From positions 124,001-188,000 of the forward strand of contig SKCR01029092.1 of the NCBI GenBank assembly GCA_019454045.1: DNA of 64,000 nt. Direction: 5' to 3'. Shown here one piece after another: positions 23,138-35,280 of the stretch (positions within the stretch are counted from its first letter, which is position 1; every line of letters begins with the position of its first letter). Under the pieces are notes generated by a model. It saw only the letters and a program-made list of their open reading frames with translations, was not told the DNA's origin and searched no databases. Position numbers and translations under genes: made by a program. This stretch comes from Zanthoxylum bungeanum. Taxonomy: Eukaryota > Streptophyta > Magnoliopsida > Sapindales > Rutaceae.

Positions 23138-25480
23138 GACTATAGGACACAGAAATCGGCGACGTTGTTCTAGGCTCGTGGCCTAGTTGGAAGTATGGAA
23201 TAGCCCACGGGGGAACAAAACCGGAGAAATAACATGGAGTCGCCACCCAGTGTGAACTAAGAAAATGATTTAAGGCCGCACTCGCCCCTCGCAAGGGAAA
23301 ACCTCTAACCGTTGGGTTCAGAAAGGTCTCTTACTTATGCCACTTGTAATGAAAGGATTTTTGCAATAATCTAATCGAATCTACGCAACATACATTCTCA
23401 AGAGTGCCATATGTCTAAGTTTACGTACATGAAAATAAAACCTATATCTAAGTTTGCATTCATAAAAGTAAGTCATCATAACAGCAAACACACAATAATC
23501 TCATGAACATATTGAATTATTAAAGCGAAAAATAAATAACAACCTAAACATAAACATAAATTAAATTCCTAATGCGAAAGAAATAACTAATCATGCTTGG
23601 AAATAACCAACTAAATCATGCATAAAAAATAAATAACATACTAAAAGATTAAATCATGCATAGAAAAATAAATAACATACGAAACGACTAAATCATGCAT
23701 AAACAAAAGATTGGATGAAAAGAAATATGCGTGTCTCTCAAGTGGTACGTGGAGTTGTTTCCCAAGTACAAACCGCACTACCGTCCATTCGGATTGGCTA
23801 CGGAATTTACGTCTGAGTTTCCATCCGATATACCACAAGAGATAACACATATTTCATTCATCCCATGGCCATAGCATACATTAACCAACGATACTCATGC
23901 GAAGAAATATTAACAAATAATAGAAAATAAGCGAAGATAAATAGAAATGGGTGCCCTCAGGTCTAACCTCTTAAGTCGTCTCTTGGAAGTGCGCTACGCG
24001 GTTGTCGGAAGGGTTAATGCTCCCTAACTTTTCCGATTAACTGGTTCGTTGTTTTCCTTCACTGTTTCGCTGTTTTGTCTCAATTTCTTCACTATTTTGG
24101 AACGACTTTACTGCTGTTTTCTTTGGACTGTTTTGGGGTTATTAGCTCACGGTTTTGGGTGTGATTTAGGGATTGTTTTGGGTTATTTTTGGGACTGTTT
24201 TCAGGGCTGGTTATTCGGTCATGGGGGCTGTTTTGGGACTGATTTTAGGGTCTTTGTTTCGGAAGTTGGCTATGGGTGTTTAGCGTGCAGTACTTGAATA
24301 AAAAGAGAGAGACGAGGACGTGAGTATTAGTGAGGGCAGTGCATGACCTGTGTGTGAATCGGTGAGGGCTGTGATGAGTGGACTGTGGGTGCGTGAGGGT
24401 TGTGTGTTGAGTGAGTGTGTGTGTGAGGCTATGTGTTGAGTGAGTGTGTGCGTGAGGCTGTGATGAGTGAGTGTGCTCATGAGGGTTGTGATGAGTGAGT
24501 GTGTGCGTGAGGGTTGCGTGTGAGAGTGATGGAGGCGTGAAGGGGCTATGATGTGTGTTTTACGTGAGGGTTTGCTGCATGGTCAGTGGGCTGTTTAGGG
24601 TTTTTTAGTGAGTTGGCTGAGTATGGTGTTGCGTGAAGGGGCTAAGGTGTGTTTGTTGTCGGTCTAATGGCTGATGAGGGTTATTGTGGTTCGTGGGGCA
24701 GTTTGTATGTGTTTTGTGAGAGATTAGGGTTTGTTATGGTGTGGTTTAGGTGCGCAGGTTTATTACCGAGATGAGAGAGGTGAGTAGGGAAGGAGAGCCA
24801 TGGCTTGGTTTTGATTTTTGTGTGTTGTGTTGTGAGAGTCTAGGTGAGATTAAGGAAGAAGGCGTGAGGGAGAAGGGAATGCTAGGGGGTTTCTAAGGTT
24901 GGGTTTATGCTTCTTTTTTTAGGCAAGGGTTGAGGTTTACCTTATACGGGTAGGAAAAAAAGATTGTGTTATTATGGGGGAATATTTAATTTGTGTGTCA
25001 TAAGGAAAAGATCTCCTTAATTAGGAAGAAGATTATTTTAGTTTAGGAAAGAGATTTAATTTAATTAGGAATGTGATTTCTGGGATTTGATTTTATTAAT
25101 TTGGGAAGGTGATTTGGTTTGATTTTAACATGTGTTTAATGTGTGAATTTATTATTTTGGATGTGTTTTAATGGGTTTGGGCGTGAATGTGGTCCCTTGG
25201 GCGTGTGGTTGGTGTTTTGGTGGGCTTGGTGTGGATTGCGGGGGGTTTTGGGCCAAAGATGTGTTGCTTGTGGGGATTTTGGGTCAATGATAAGTTTTAA
25301 AACAAAGGTCCAACGAACGAACCTACAGCTAAGCTAACGAATTAAGTCCAACAAGACATTGATTTCTGAATTTCCCTTCCGACGTCCGTTTCCCGTGACT
25401 TCCGTGACTTAAATAGGTAGTGCCTCCATATGAGACTCATCATCGGGACTTATATGCAAAAATACAGTGCCTACAGTTAC

Positions 25481-26485
25481 GTATCGTCGTCCCTCAAACC
25501 ACTGAACTAGAGCCGGTAATACTGATCCATGCTACTACCTGACCCTGAAACTGGGGTCTAGGGGCGTTACGTATTGCCGTCCCCCTAGCCCTGAACTAGG
25601 ATCTTAGGGTGTTACGTATCGCCGTCCCCCTAGTCCTACACACATGTCATTGTCCGTCAATTCCAGGCTATCTCAAGTTACATACTGGGGTGGGTTTTTC
25701 CCCCATTCCCCGAAAAACCATAAAATCATGCTTGAAAAATATTTCTGTCTCAAACATAACTTAAAACATAAATCTTCATGAAATAACTGTGATAAAGTAA
25801 TCTAACGCCCTAAAGCGTAAAAATAAGTCTGTTTGCAAAATAACACAATAACAATTAATTAAAAAGAGTAGTGTCCACTCACTATTTTAGAGTTCCGATA
25901 GACTTTCTTCACTTCGCTGGCGAAACTTGTATTTCCTGCGATGATCTATCATCGAAAGTTTCGATTAGAAATGGACTAGGAATATATATATCGAATCAGT
26001 TTTAAGTTTCCTATTCAAATAAAGAATACCACTATAAGGTATACGACATGATGTAATAGATATCTATGAGTTGATACAAGATTCTTATGGTAGCCTCTAA
26101 CGTGATCGGGTAACTCTGGGTTGGCTTAAAACTGATTTGGGCCATGTGTTAGCCGTGGGTGGCAACGCACGACAGTGTGCTTTGTGACGCGAACTGTCCA
26201 GTGAAGAGCCTAAATTTTTTCGGGTGCGTCACGACACACTAACCATTCGTGTCGCGACGCGACCCATACCAAAGGCGTTCTTGTAATTTTTCCAGATCGC
26301 GTCGCGATGCTGGCCCTTCTGCGTCGCGACGCAGGGCCAAATTCTGGGATTAAAAACTTTCCTTTATTCTTAATTTGTTCACTTATTTCCCCCATACAAT
26401 CCACACAAGGATATAGCCTCAAAAACCAATCAAACACTCCCAATCACCCAAAATTACAATCAATTATCATTCTCAATGCTAGTTC
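25481..26485 (-). repeat. LTR X, middle segment, with hairpins 3-5 and CpG palindromes
   Basis: LTR X resumes here after the nested element. Hairpin 4 pairs CTAGGGG (25558-25564) with CCCCTAG (25582-25588), and hairpin 5 pairs TAGGG (25605-25609) with CCCTA (25628-25632). The core GTTACGTATYGCCGT is kept. Hairpin 3 is split by the insertion; its right half is 25481-25505. Further on, GTCGCGACGC-type palindromes cluster at 26250-26262, 26297-26310 and 26321-26332. Confidence 0.78.
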
Positions 26486-28492
26486 TGTTGGGTTTCTACT
26501 ATAGTCCCAAGATCAATTTAAACAATGAAAAGTATGAATACATCAAAGTTAAGTTGCGGAATACTTACTTTGATCGGCTTTTGCGATGCGAGGAACAACA
26601 AAAATTTCTTGCTCCATCCTTGAAGCTCTCGGCCATGGCTCCAATTTGTGCTCCAAGTGATTCGGTCATCCCTCTTTGTGTGCTCCAAGCTCCAAGCTTT
26701 GAGTGTGGATTCCATGCTCATGAATGAGTTTCCCTATCACCTTTGGATGACTCTTTAGTGTGCTAGCACCCTTGAAGATTTGCAACAAATCCTCTTATTT
26801 TTCTCATTGGTGCTCACGACTTTGAAGGAAAATTTTAGAGAGAAATTTGGCCCTTGGCCGAAAATGGTGAGGGAGAGAGTGAGAAGAAGTTGTCAAGTGT
26901 ATTGTGTTTTGATTTTCAAAAAATCAAATACCAAAAATCACTTTCCAAAAATGGTACAAACATTAAAGCCTTCAACCACTTACATCACTATGAATAGTGA
27001 CTGGCATCACATCACTCCAAGTGATGTGACTTCCATCACAAAATGACTAATGATGTGACGCGTGATGTGACTTGTGGGCCCTACTTGATTCGAAATGCGA
27101 GTGAGCCCGCAAACACTCCCGGGCTCGGGTTCGCTAATTCCGAATTAACAAATTTTCCATTGCGACGTAATTAAATCAAATTTAATTAAATAATTATGCC
27201 TAGCAAATCTACTATTCACGTCGCTAGCGAATTAATTCTAAATTAACTCGTTCGCCTGAATTAAATTCTAAATTTAATTTCGCGTCGAAATCTAATTTCG
27301 TATAATATATCGAATATATTATTTTATCGATTAATTCCAAATTAATCATTCTCTCTCTTTTAAATAATATTTTATCCCAGATAAAATATCTCCGTAATTA
27401 ATCCCAGATTAATTTTCTCTCTATTTTAATTAATCCCAGATTAATAATGTGCGAGTCATACGTCATCGGTGAATCTTCGAAAAGTGACCCATGAGATCCC
27501 CGGATATGTTGGCAGTAAATTCGGTCGTCGGACTATCTGAACACGTACGTACCTAGTACTACATTTTTATAGATTTACAAGACATGGTTGGCTTCTAGCA
27601 AAGCACCGTACCCACCCAATTCTCCAAAAATATTCTTAAAGGAATATGTGATCTATATCAAACGTAGTATACGTAGTATTGCGTATTGCGATCCAGTATC
27701 GGATGTCACGTGCTAGGTCTGGGGCTGGAATTCTTTGTGTCTTCCCCGTACGAAGCACATGTCGGATCTCTGGTAACTAGTCTCTATAATCGGATAATCA
27801 TGCCATAGTCATATTATCCCGATGACTGCAGTACTAAATAATACTAGTTCCGTATCCTACGTGACCATCATCTCCACTCTGACGGAGTGATACTTCCATC
27901 TTGAACATCACACCCAATACACTACGATTCTCAATATACCCAAGAGGCGTACACAGAACCTGTTTAAAGCCCTGGACGACCAAAACCAAAGTATATTGAT
28001 TGTCGCAAGTATCAGCGGTGTGCAAGTCTCAGGTTAAGACCATACACCTATCCTGATTCGGACTTCCATTAGACACAATAGTCATACTACCAATGGAATT
28101 CGAGGGTCTATTTAGAGCGAAGCTGTTCATACCATCGGTAAACACAACTTCCTATTACACTTGCATGAGTATCCAATACCCCAAATATATGAGAACTATG
28201 CTGTTATGCCCATAACACGCACAATGTGCAATACTAGTCTATTCTGCATTATCGATGTCCAATCTCGATAATACTACGACTAGGGATTATTAAATGATTA
28301 AAACTTCGTGGATTGATACTGTCTCATATCATCTCAATATGGAACTAATCATAAGGACCTTTTATCATTTATATATCCTGGTAATCCAATTACAAATGAT
28401 AAAAGAGCAATTTCGTTTGTCACATAGTTAATTTGTACAACAACACCATGTTATGTACAAATAGTGATGCTATTGGTCATAATTGTCCAACA
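26486..28492 (-). mobile_element. Copia-type solo LTR nested in LTR X
   Basis: It starts TGTTGGGTTT and ends TTGTCCAACA, with AGTTC duplicated at 26481-26485 and 28493-28497. The 2,007-bp body is recognisably related to the LTRs of element T at 50323 and 58451 (shared GTTGCGGAATACTTAC, GGATATGTTGGCAGT, CATCGGTGAATCTTCG and the CACATAGTTAATTTGTACAA end) but clearly diverged. There is no internal region, so it is a solo LTR. Four TGATGTGAC motifs lie at 27016-27072. Confidence 0.85.
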
Positions 28493-28497
28493 AGTTC

Positions 28498-29306
28498 ATA
28501 TCTATTCTTAATCTTATTTTTCCAACTTAACAAATTGAGGGATTTTCTACAATCACATGTTTTAGCACAACCATTATTCATTCATCATCACTTTTAATTC
28601 AATCAATTACCTATAATCAAAGCTCAAAAACTTAAAGGATAACAATTTGGGTCAAGTTAGTCTTACCTCTTCTTTGTTGGATTTGTTCATCCTCCAAGTC
28701 TTCCAGTTCAACTTACCTCATCATTCTTCTTTTCCTTTCTTCTTCCCCTTCTTCTTCTTTCTTCTTCCCCTTCTTTCTTTCTTTCTTCTTTTCCTGCTTC
28801 CTTCCTTCTACTACGTTTCTTCTTTCATTTTTGCTTCAAATTGTGATTTTATGAATAGTGTTCCTCTATATTACTAGGGCGTTTTTTGATATTGAATCAT
28901 TTGAAATAGTGTGGAGTTGCGTGGAAAGTTGAGAATCTTCCAATTGGATTCGAAATCACTATTCATTCGAATTTTGACTACATTTTGACCTATTCTGGGC
29001 CGAATTGGAAAATGTTCAACACGAGGAATTGTAGATCTCGATCTTAGCTTTCCAATGATATAAGAAATTCATAAAAATCAGAGTTCATATGAGAAAGTTA
29101 CTGCCCAAATACTATGCGATATTCGTAGTGGAACATCATAGAATCCGCATCGAAGTTTCGAAGAATTTACTGTTCATCCATAAAGTCGTTCTGCGAATAT
29201 ATAAATGCTCAGACATAAATTATATTACGTAACACTCATCCGCGGTGTTGTGTAACAGTACTACCGTCAAGGAGAGTCATAGTAGTAGGGGACCTCGGTC
29301 GTTACA
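28498..29306 (-). repeat. LTR X, last segment (transcription-start side)
   Basis: It contains a pyrimidine-rich tract (28725-28815), which is purine-rich in the transcribed direction and corresponds to the leader tract of the inverted relative Z (33885-33970). It ends GGTCGTTACA at 29306. Confidence 0.75.
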
Positions 29307-29311
29307 TAGAG

Positions 29312-29763
29312 ACATTTTTTCATTTTCATCTTCATATATGACCCCAAATTTCAGGAATGTCCCTATTAGTTGTGGAAATTATATTTTAGTGGATTTGTAG
29401 TTAAAAAGCGTGTCCTATAATTTTATTGTTCTCATATATATATATTATATTATTTGTGTTTAATGTATTTTTCTATTATAATTATGGCTTTACTTCTTAT
29501 TTTATACCGGATTAAAAATTAAATGCACATAGACATATACACATCACATGATTCAAAAGCTATTTATTTTTTCTACTAAAAAAAGATTCATAATTTCCTA
29601 TCCATTTCATTTTCATTCATTACAACGTTAGTTAGAGGATGAATGATCAAATGTTTTGGTATTTTGACTGAATTTATGTCTGGTGTTGAGCTGATGAGTT
29701 ATATTACTTTTTTTTGTAATTTTTTATTATGCATGTTTTAATAATAATAATATCCTAAAAGGG
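29312..29763. other. Intergenic DNA between retrotransposons
   Basis: This AT-rich stretch lies between the TAGAG duplication of LTR X and the start of the V terminal repeat. Nothing is recognised in it. Confidence 0.5.
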
Positions 29764-32700
29764 TGTTGGATATATTTCTAGTGGGACTTTGAGTTCTCAT
29801 TGTTAATGTCATGACACTTCGTTTCTAATGAGTTAAAACTCTTTTTGTTTGTATCTCTATATAAGGCTCAACATTTCCACCTCTGGCAAACAATATCTCA
29901 CCTAATGGGTTTTGACATCTTCACTAGTTAAGCTATGCTCAACACATTTCGTCACGTAACACATGTGATTAGCCCTTACCTAATGGGTTTGCAATCATTA
30001 GGTTTCATATACGAACAAGTCAAATAGTACTTAAACATATAAGAGTCTCTCACCTAATGAGTTTTGGGATTACCAAAATATATTTAGTGAGCTATTTGAT
30101 TGTGTTGGAATGTTAATGCTTAATATTCAATCTTGGGGATTATTTAATTATCTATATCCAATATGATTTAGGTCTTTTCTTTTAGCGCGTCTTGATATTT
30201 TTGTATCTTATAATTTCATCATGCACAAGCACAAGCACAAGCACATAATTTTTATGTTTGGCTCTAGACGAGGGGGATCCTAATTTTTTATTAACACTTT
30301 AATAAGATTGTTCTATTTGGTTTAAGACAATTATTCACAATCCAGTAACTAGAGAAAAACTCCCAGAAGATTAGGGGGTCCAGCGTGACCAGTTAAGTCC
30401 CGACCTTCTTAGGCTTTTATCGCATTGGTGATAGAGTTATCTTTAGTACCTCTTTGTTCGAGAATGTCTTAGGCTTTCTTGACTTGAATAATCCTATTAC
30501 TAATCTTGAAACTTTTAATAGATTACACTTTGATTATCAATTAATATTTTAATCATATTAAATAATTAAGAGATATAATCAAAGTTGTATTAGGATTATT
30601 ATGGTGATTTAATTTTAATTCAATTAAAATTTTATTTGGGTTTAACTTCATAAGAAGTTATTTAGCTCAAAACTAGCAACAACTCAAATTCTATTAGAAT
30701 TCTTTCCAAAAAATAATTTTAATGGAAAATGGAATTTTTATCTTACTCAAATTTTAATTATGGAAATTTTACAAAATATTTATAATTTCAAAAATTACGA
30801 TCTTCACCTCTGATTGTTTAGGATATTTACAATAAATCCCTAAAACTTTCAAAATTTTATAAATTGGTCCTCCAGCAGTCTACCAACCTGAATTTTCAAG
30901 TTATGACCGTGAGATTATTTTGTGTAGCAGATGAATTTTCTAATTTCAATTGAGCTGAAATTTTTACAGAGTCGTTAGTCCATATGTCTAGTATCTTCAT
31001 AAAAAACTTCAGCCCAAAATAACGATTTTATCCACATAAAATAATAGCCTAATCGAATAGTTCTTAATAGGATCTTATATACATGCTTTAATTTGTTTTC
31101 ATCAACACGACATAACCACAAAGCTACTGATACCACTGTAAGATTTTGAGGTTAGCGCGGAAGCATCCATGTGACTGGAATTTAAATTTTCTTCCAAAAC
31201 CACTTTAAGGATCATGGTTATGCCATTGTTGATGTAAAAAAAATATACTATTAGATTAATCTCTATTGATTTTAACATGCATGCAATAAATATTTTATTT
31301 ATCAACATAAATAATATTTAATAATAATAAAATATACATTGATGATTTATTATTTTTCTTGAGCCATTTTGATTATCTTCCTTGATTTTTCCCTTATAGT
31401 AGTACACCAAGCGTTGCACCTCTAGTTGGAACACTAACACTTCTCTATGAACAAATCATTCCCACTTTTGAGAACAAAAAAAAACTATTTTCTTTTTAGG
31501 ATGTTGAAGTCTCAACGTGAATCTTCAATTATATATTTATATAAGGATTGGATTTATTTTAATTGTATCCAAATACAATAAGGACAATCCAATATCTTTC
31601 CAAATCAAATTTTGTCCCTCAAAGATTCTTTCCAAAATAAATTAGGATACTTAATCAAATTAGAAATCCTAATTAATTAAAGACTTTTTTATTTAATCTT
31701 AATTATGACTCTAATTAATTTGGGTGCTAGCCCACTAAATAAAAGCTCAATAGATTAAATATTATTTTGGCCCAATAATTAATTAATTATTTTACTTACT
31801 TAATTTTAATTAATAATTAATTAAAATTATATTTAATTAAATTAAATTTATTTAATATAAATATCAAATATCTATTTAAACAATTTAATTTAATTTTATA
31901 TTTCGAATTTATTAATCAAATTAATATTTTCGAAATATCCCGAATATCCTAATCCAATTAGGAAACGCCAAAATAATCATTTATTAATTTTTAATAAACA
32001 TCATTGAATTTGTAACGTAGATGAGAACTATATTTGTGCGACCGTCCTAGGTTCATTATCGAGTAGCAGTGTAATAATATTAACTTTTTAATAGTTCATC
32101 TCTATGATATTCCACAAACTATGGGTAATCGCCTAGCATCAAGGCATGGTCCCTAGTCGATGAATGAATTGAGAAAACATATGAACTTGTTAGAATACAC
32201 TTCGAACATGTCAGCTCATTCCTTCCAATATGTATGTTTCTTATCGACTCTGGGATCATAGTAAGGTCAAATTCTTATACTCAACATATCCTTAAACTAT
32301 ATCTTGTGGATTCGATATCTCTAAGATATCGACTGCTTTGGCCAAAGACTTATATCCACAACTTTGAGTTTCCTTAAAACATCTTTAAATTTTATTATCA
32401 AAGCTATCAGATCCCATCTTGAAGCATATATGACTTTGTACGTCAATCTCTCAAGGACATCTAGCATTTATTCAAGGGACGTGGATAGTCGAATGAGGAT
32501 ATACTAGTGAACTAAGAGTACTATCGTACAAGTCATCATATGATCTCAGGTCAGAGGATATGACGACACTAATATATTATTACGAAGATCAATGACCTTA
32601 GATTATATTAACATGTGATCTCACATTTTTATGGTCGTGTTCGATATTTCATTCTACTAATGAAACATTTATTGTTTGTGTCACTATGATATGAGAATCA

Positions 32701-32994
32701 TCATTCATTCTATTAGCATCATATGTCAATCTAGGTGACACACAACAATATTTATTCAAGTGATATATTATTATCCTGTAAAAGTCACATTTGACAAATA
32801 ACTTAATTTAAGACATATTTAAATATCGTTGACTCTCATACGATATTCATCTGACATAATGTCTCGGGACATACATATAAAATATGGATATGTATATAAC
32901 AAATGCCTTTTATTAATAAATAGTAAACTGTATTACAAATATTATGCCTTAAACCATTACATTCATAGCTGGTTTTATGGCATACACTTTAACA
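29764..32994 (-). mobile_element. Left terminal repeat of Copia element V, with internal PBS-like site
   Basis: The repeat begins TGTTGGATATATTTC, the same sequence that starts the right copy at 43191, and ends CTTTAACA directly against a polypurine tract (AGTGGGAGTT on minus, plus 32995-33004). A second, classical LTR boundary lies inside: GCTACTGATACCA (31123-31135), the complement of a Copia iMet primer site, then C and TGTAAGATTTTGAGG from 31137. The classical 3' LTR would thus be 31137-32994, with 29764-31136 resembling PBS plus leader. The right copy shows the same arrangement. Purine/pyrimidine content and many small indels mark it as old. Confidence 0.7.
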
Positions 32995-33229
32995 AACTCC
33001 CACTTGCACTAAAGCCAGTTGTTATGATACCCAATACCCATCTTCTCAAGATGACGCACAATTTGTTCTTGGCTCATTGGCTTTGTGAGTGGATCAGCTA
33101 CATTGTCAGCTGAAGGTATTTTCTGAACGACTATCTGTCCATGTCCAACATATTCCCTTAGTATGTGATACTTTCTTTAGGTGTCTTAGGATTCATCGAT
33201 CTAGATAGATGAATTCCATACCTACAATA
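32995..33229 (-). pseudogene. C-terminal end of Copia V pol (RNase H end) and polypurine tract
   Basis: On the minus strand this encodes the typical Copia pol end ADNVADPLTKPM, then QEQIVRHLEKMG, then a stop just before the polypurine tract. The remainder of pol lies beyond the nested element W, from 39849 on. Confidence 0.8.
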
Positions 33230-33823
33230 TGACACGCTTAAAAAATGGTTCTTTTACTCCCAAGTATAAGAGTGTCGAAGTGATAAAATAACCCGGTAAG
33301 ACCAGGGTCGATCCAATGGGAATAGATTTAGTAAAATAAAATAACAATTTGAGTTGGATTTTTTTGAAGTGACTGGAAAATTTTAAATTGTAACGATCGG
33401 AGGTCCCTACTACTGATTGACTCATTGACCGTAATACTGATACACCACGGGATGAGTGTTACGTAATATAATTTATGTCCAAGCATTTATACATTCGCAG
33501 AATGACTTTATGGGTGAACAGTAAATTCTTCGAAACTTCGATGCGGGATTCTATGATGTCCCACTACGAGCAGACCATAGTATTTGGACCGTAACTCTCT
33601 CATATGAACTCCAATTTTTATGGATTTTATATCATCAGAAAGCTAAGATCGAGATCTACAACCTTCGAGTTGAATGTGTTTGCAAATTCGAACCAGAAGT
33701 GGGCTAAAATGGCAGATCAAAATTCGGATGAATAGTACCCATGGGTCATTTTAGTAGATTCTCAAAACTTCTTCAAATTTCTATACTTTTCCAAATTTCT
33801 CCTAAATATCAAACAAGTCCTAG

Positions 33824-33830
33824 TATAAAA
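33824..33830 (+). promoter_or_regulatory. TATA box of LTR Z
   Basis: TATAAAA lies about 435 bp into the LTR and is followed by a GA-rich segment, as expected for the U3/R boundary of a Gypsy LTR. Confidence 0.6.
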
Positions 33831-34338
33831 GGATTACACTATTCAATATTTCAAAATGAGAAAAGAAGAGAAAGAAGGCATATTAACGAGAGAGAAAGGA
33901 AATGAAGAAGAAGAAGAAAAAGAGGAGAAGAAAAAGAAGAGAAGGGGGAAGAAAGAAAGAAGAAAGAATAAGCAAGGAGATTTGGCATCCTTGAAACCCT
34001 AGAAGATGTGGAAATTCACAAGAAGATGAGGTAAGACTAACTTGACCCAAACTTGTTATTATGGAGTCTTGGTAATTTGAGTATATGCTAATGGTAGTGG
34101 CATGATAGGATTGGTGATTGTCTTGGAAAGAAATTGATTATAGAGAGTTAAGTGTTCATTTTTGGGAAATCTTAATAATTGTAAGAGGTGATAAGAACAA
34201 TGGGGTTAAAAATTATTTGAGGTTAATATTGATGATATAGGACATTTATTAAGGATATATGTGCTTGTGTAAATGTTTAAATGAAGTATTGAACAATTTG
34301 TGAATAAGAGAATGAAATCAAGACCAGAAATTGGACTT

Positions 34339-34525
34339 ACGTCGTGACGCAGAGAGCCCTGTATCGCGACGCGATCTGGGAAATTCTCAGGAATGCTTCT
34401 GGTGCATTACGTGTCGCGGCGCGAAGGGGGTTGTGAGTCACGACGTGCACCATAAAAATTAGGACACCTCTCTAGATGATCCACGTCGCGACGTGCTCTG
34501 TCGAGCATCGCGACGCGTGAATAAA
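34339..34525. repeat. Cluster of CpG-rich palindromes in LTR Z
   Basis: At least six variants of TCGCGACG occur in under 190 bp: GTCGTGACGC, ATCGCGACGCGAT, GTGTCGCGGCGCG, GTCACGACGTGC, CACGTCGCGACGTG and ATCGCGACGCGTG. The equivalent part of LTR X has a similar cluster (26170-26335). Confidence 0.85.
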
Positions 34526-35092
34526 ATAATACCCAAATCAATTCCAAGCCATTCCAGTTTCATCCGAACATGTAGAAACTACCCTAAGAGTATCGTATAA
34601 ACCCGTAGGTATGTATTACATCATGTCATATGTTCGATACACCTTAGAGTGTAATTTCTTATTTGGATAGGAAACTTAATTTGATTTCGATATGTATCCC
34701 TAGTCATTTTCTAATCGAAACTTTCGATGATAGATCATCGCATGAAACACATGTTCACCAGCGAAATGAAGAAAGTCTATCGGAAGTCCAAAACAGTGAG
34801 TGGATATTTTTCTCTTTTACTGGATTTTCTTTTCGTATGTTCTTATCAGACTTATTTTACGCTTTAGGACGTTAGATTTCTCTTATCACAATTATTTCAT
34901 GAAATTTATGTTTTAAGTTATGTTTTAGACATAAATATTTTTAAAAGCATGATTTTATGGTTTTCGGGGCATGTGGGAAAAACCCAGCCTAGTATGCAAG
35001 TTGATACAATTTGGAATTGACGGACAGAGAACATGTGCACATGTAGAGGACTGAGGGGACGACGATATGTAACGCCATCAGATCCTAGTTCA

Positions 35093-35280
35093 GGGTCAGG
35101 GGGACAACGATATATAATGTCCCTAGACCCTAGTTTCAGAGCTTGGAGGGTAGCATAGATCCGCACCCCCAGTTTTAGTTTGTGGCTTGGGGGACGGCAA
35201 TACGTACCGCCCCAAGACCACCGATTTCAAGGACAGTAGTGGCATACTTTGGGGGACGGTGATACATAACGCCCCAAAGT
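35093..35280. repeat. Hairpin array in LTR Z
   Basis: Clear members are CTTGGGG (35186-35192) with CCCCAAG (35210-35216), and ACTTTGGGG (35246-35254) with CCCCAAAGT (35272-35280). A weaker one pairs GGGTC..GGG with CCCT..GACCC (35093-35130). The cores read GACGGCAATACGTACCG and GACGGTGATACATAACG, the reverse complement of the LTR X cores. Confidence 0.82.

Larger units (their letters stand above)
14371..25475 (-). mobile_element. Non-autonomous Gypsy (Ogre/Tat-like) element with Gag only, TR-GAG type
   Basis: The target duplication GTTAC lies at 14366-14370 and 25476-25480. The terminal repeats start TGTAGG and end CCTACA. The left LTR (14371-19471) includes a nested 2.8-kb insertion; the right LTR (23141-25475) is 2,335 bp, its first bases mutated to TATAGG. 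On the minus strand the primer-binding site TGGCGACTCCACTGGGGA (plus 23120-23137) follows the right LTR, and the polypurine tract AAAGTGGGGGCGAC abuts the left LTR (plus 19472-19485). The primer site is of the tRNA-Arg type described for Ogre elements. The 3.7-kb internal region has only a partial gag and a 3' tandem-repeat zone, with no protease, reverse transcriptase or integrase. It must be mobilised in trans. The LTRs remain closely similar, so the insertion is fairly young. Confidence 0.88.
13509..29306 (-). mobile_element. Solo LTR X, Gypsy/chromovirus-like, split by two nested insertions
   Basis: The ends are TGTAACATCCCC (13509) and GGTCGTTACA (29306), flanked by a TAGAG duplication at 13504-13508 and 29307-29311. 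With the nested elements removed, the pieces 13509-14370, 25481-26485 and 28498-29306 join into one LTR of about 2.67 kb. Transcription direction is inferred as minus from the related copy Z, which has a TATA box in the opposite orientation. No internal retrotransposon region remains, so this is a solo LTR left by LTR-LTR recombination. The chromovirus assignment rests on the terminal TGTAACGACCGAGG pattern and is tentative. Confidence 0.82.
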
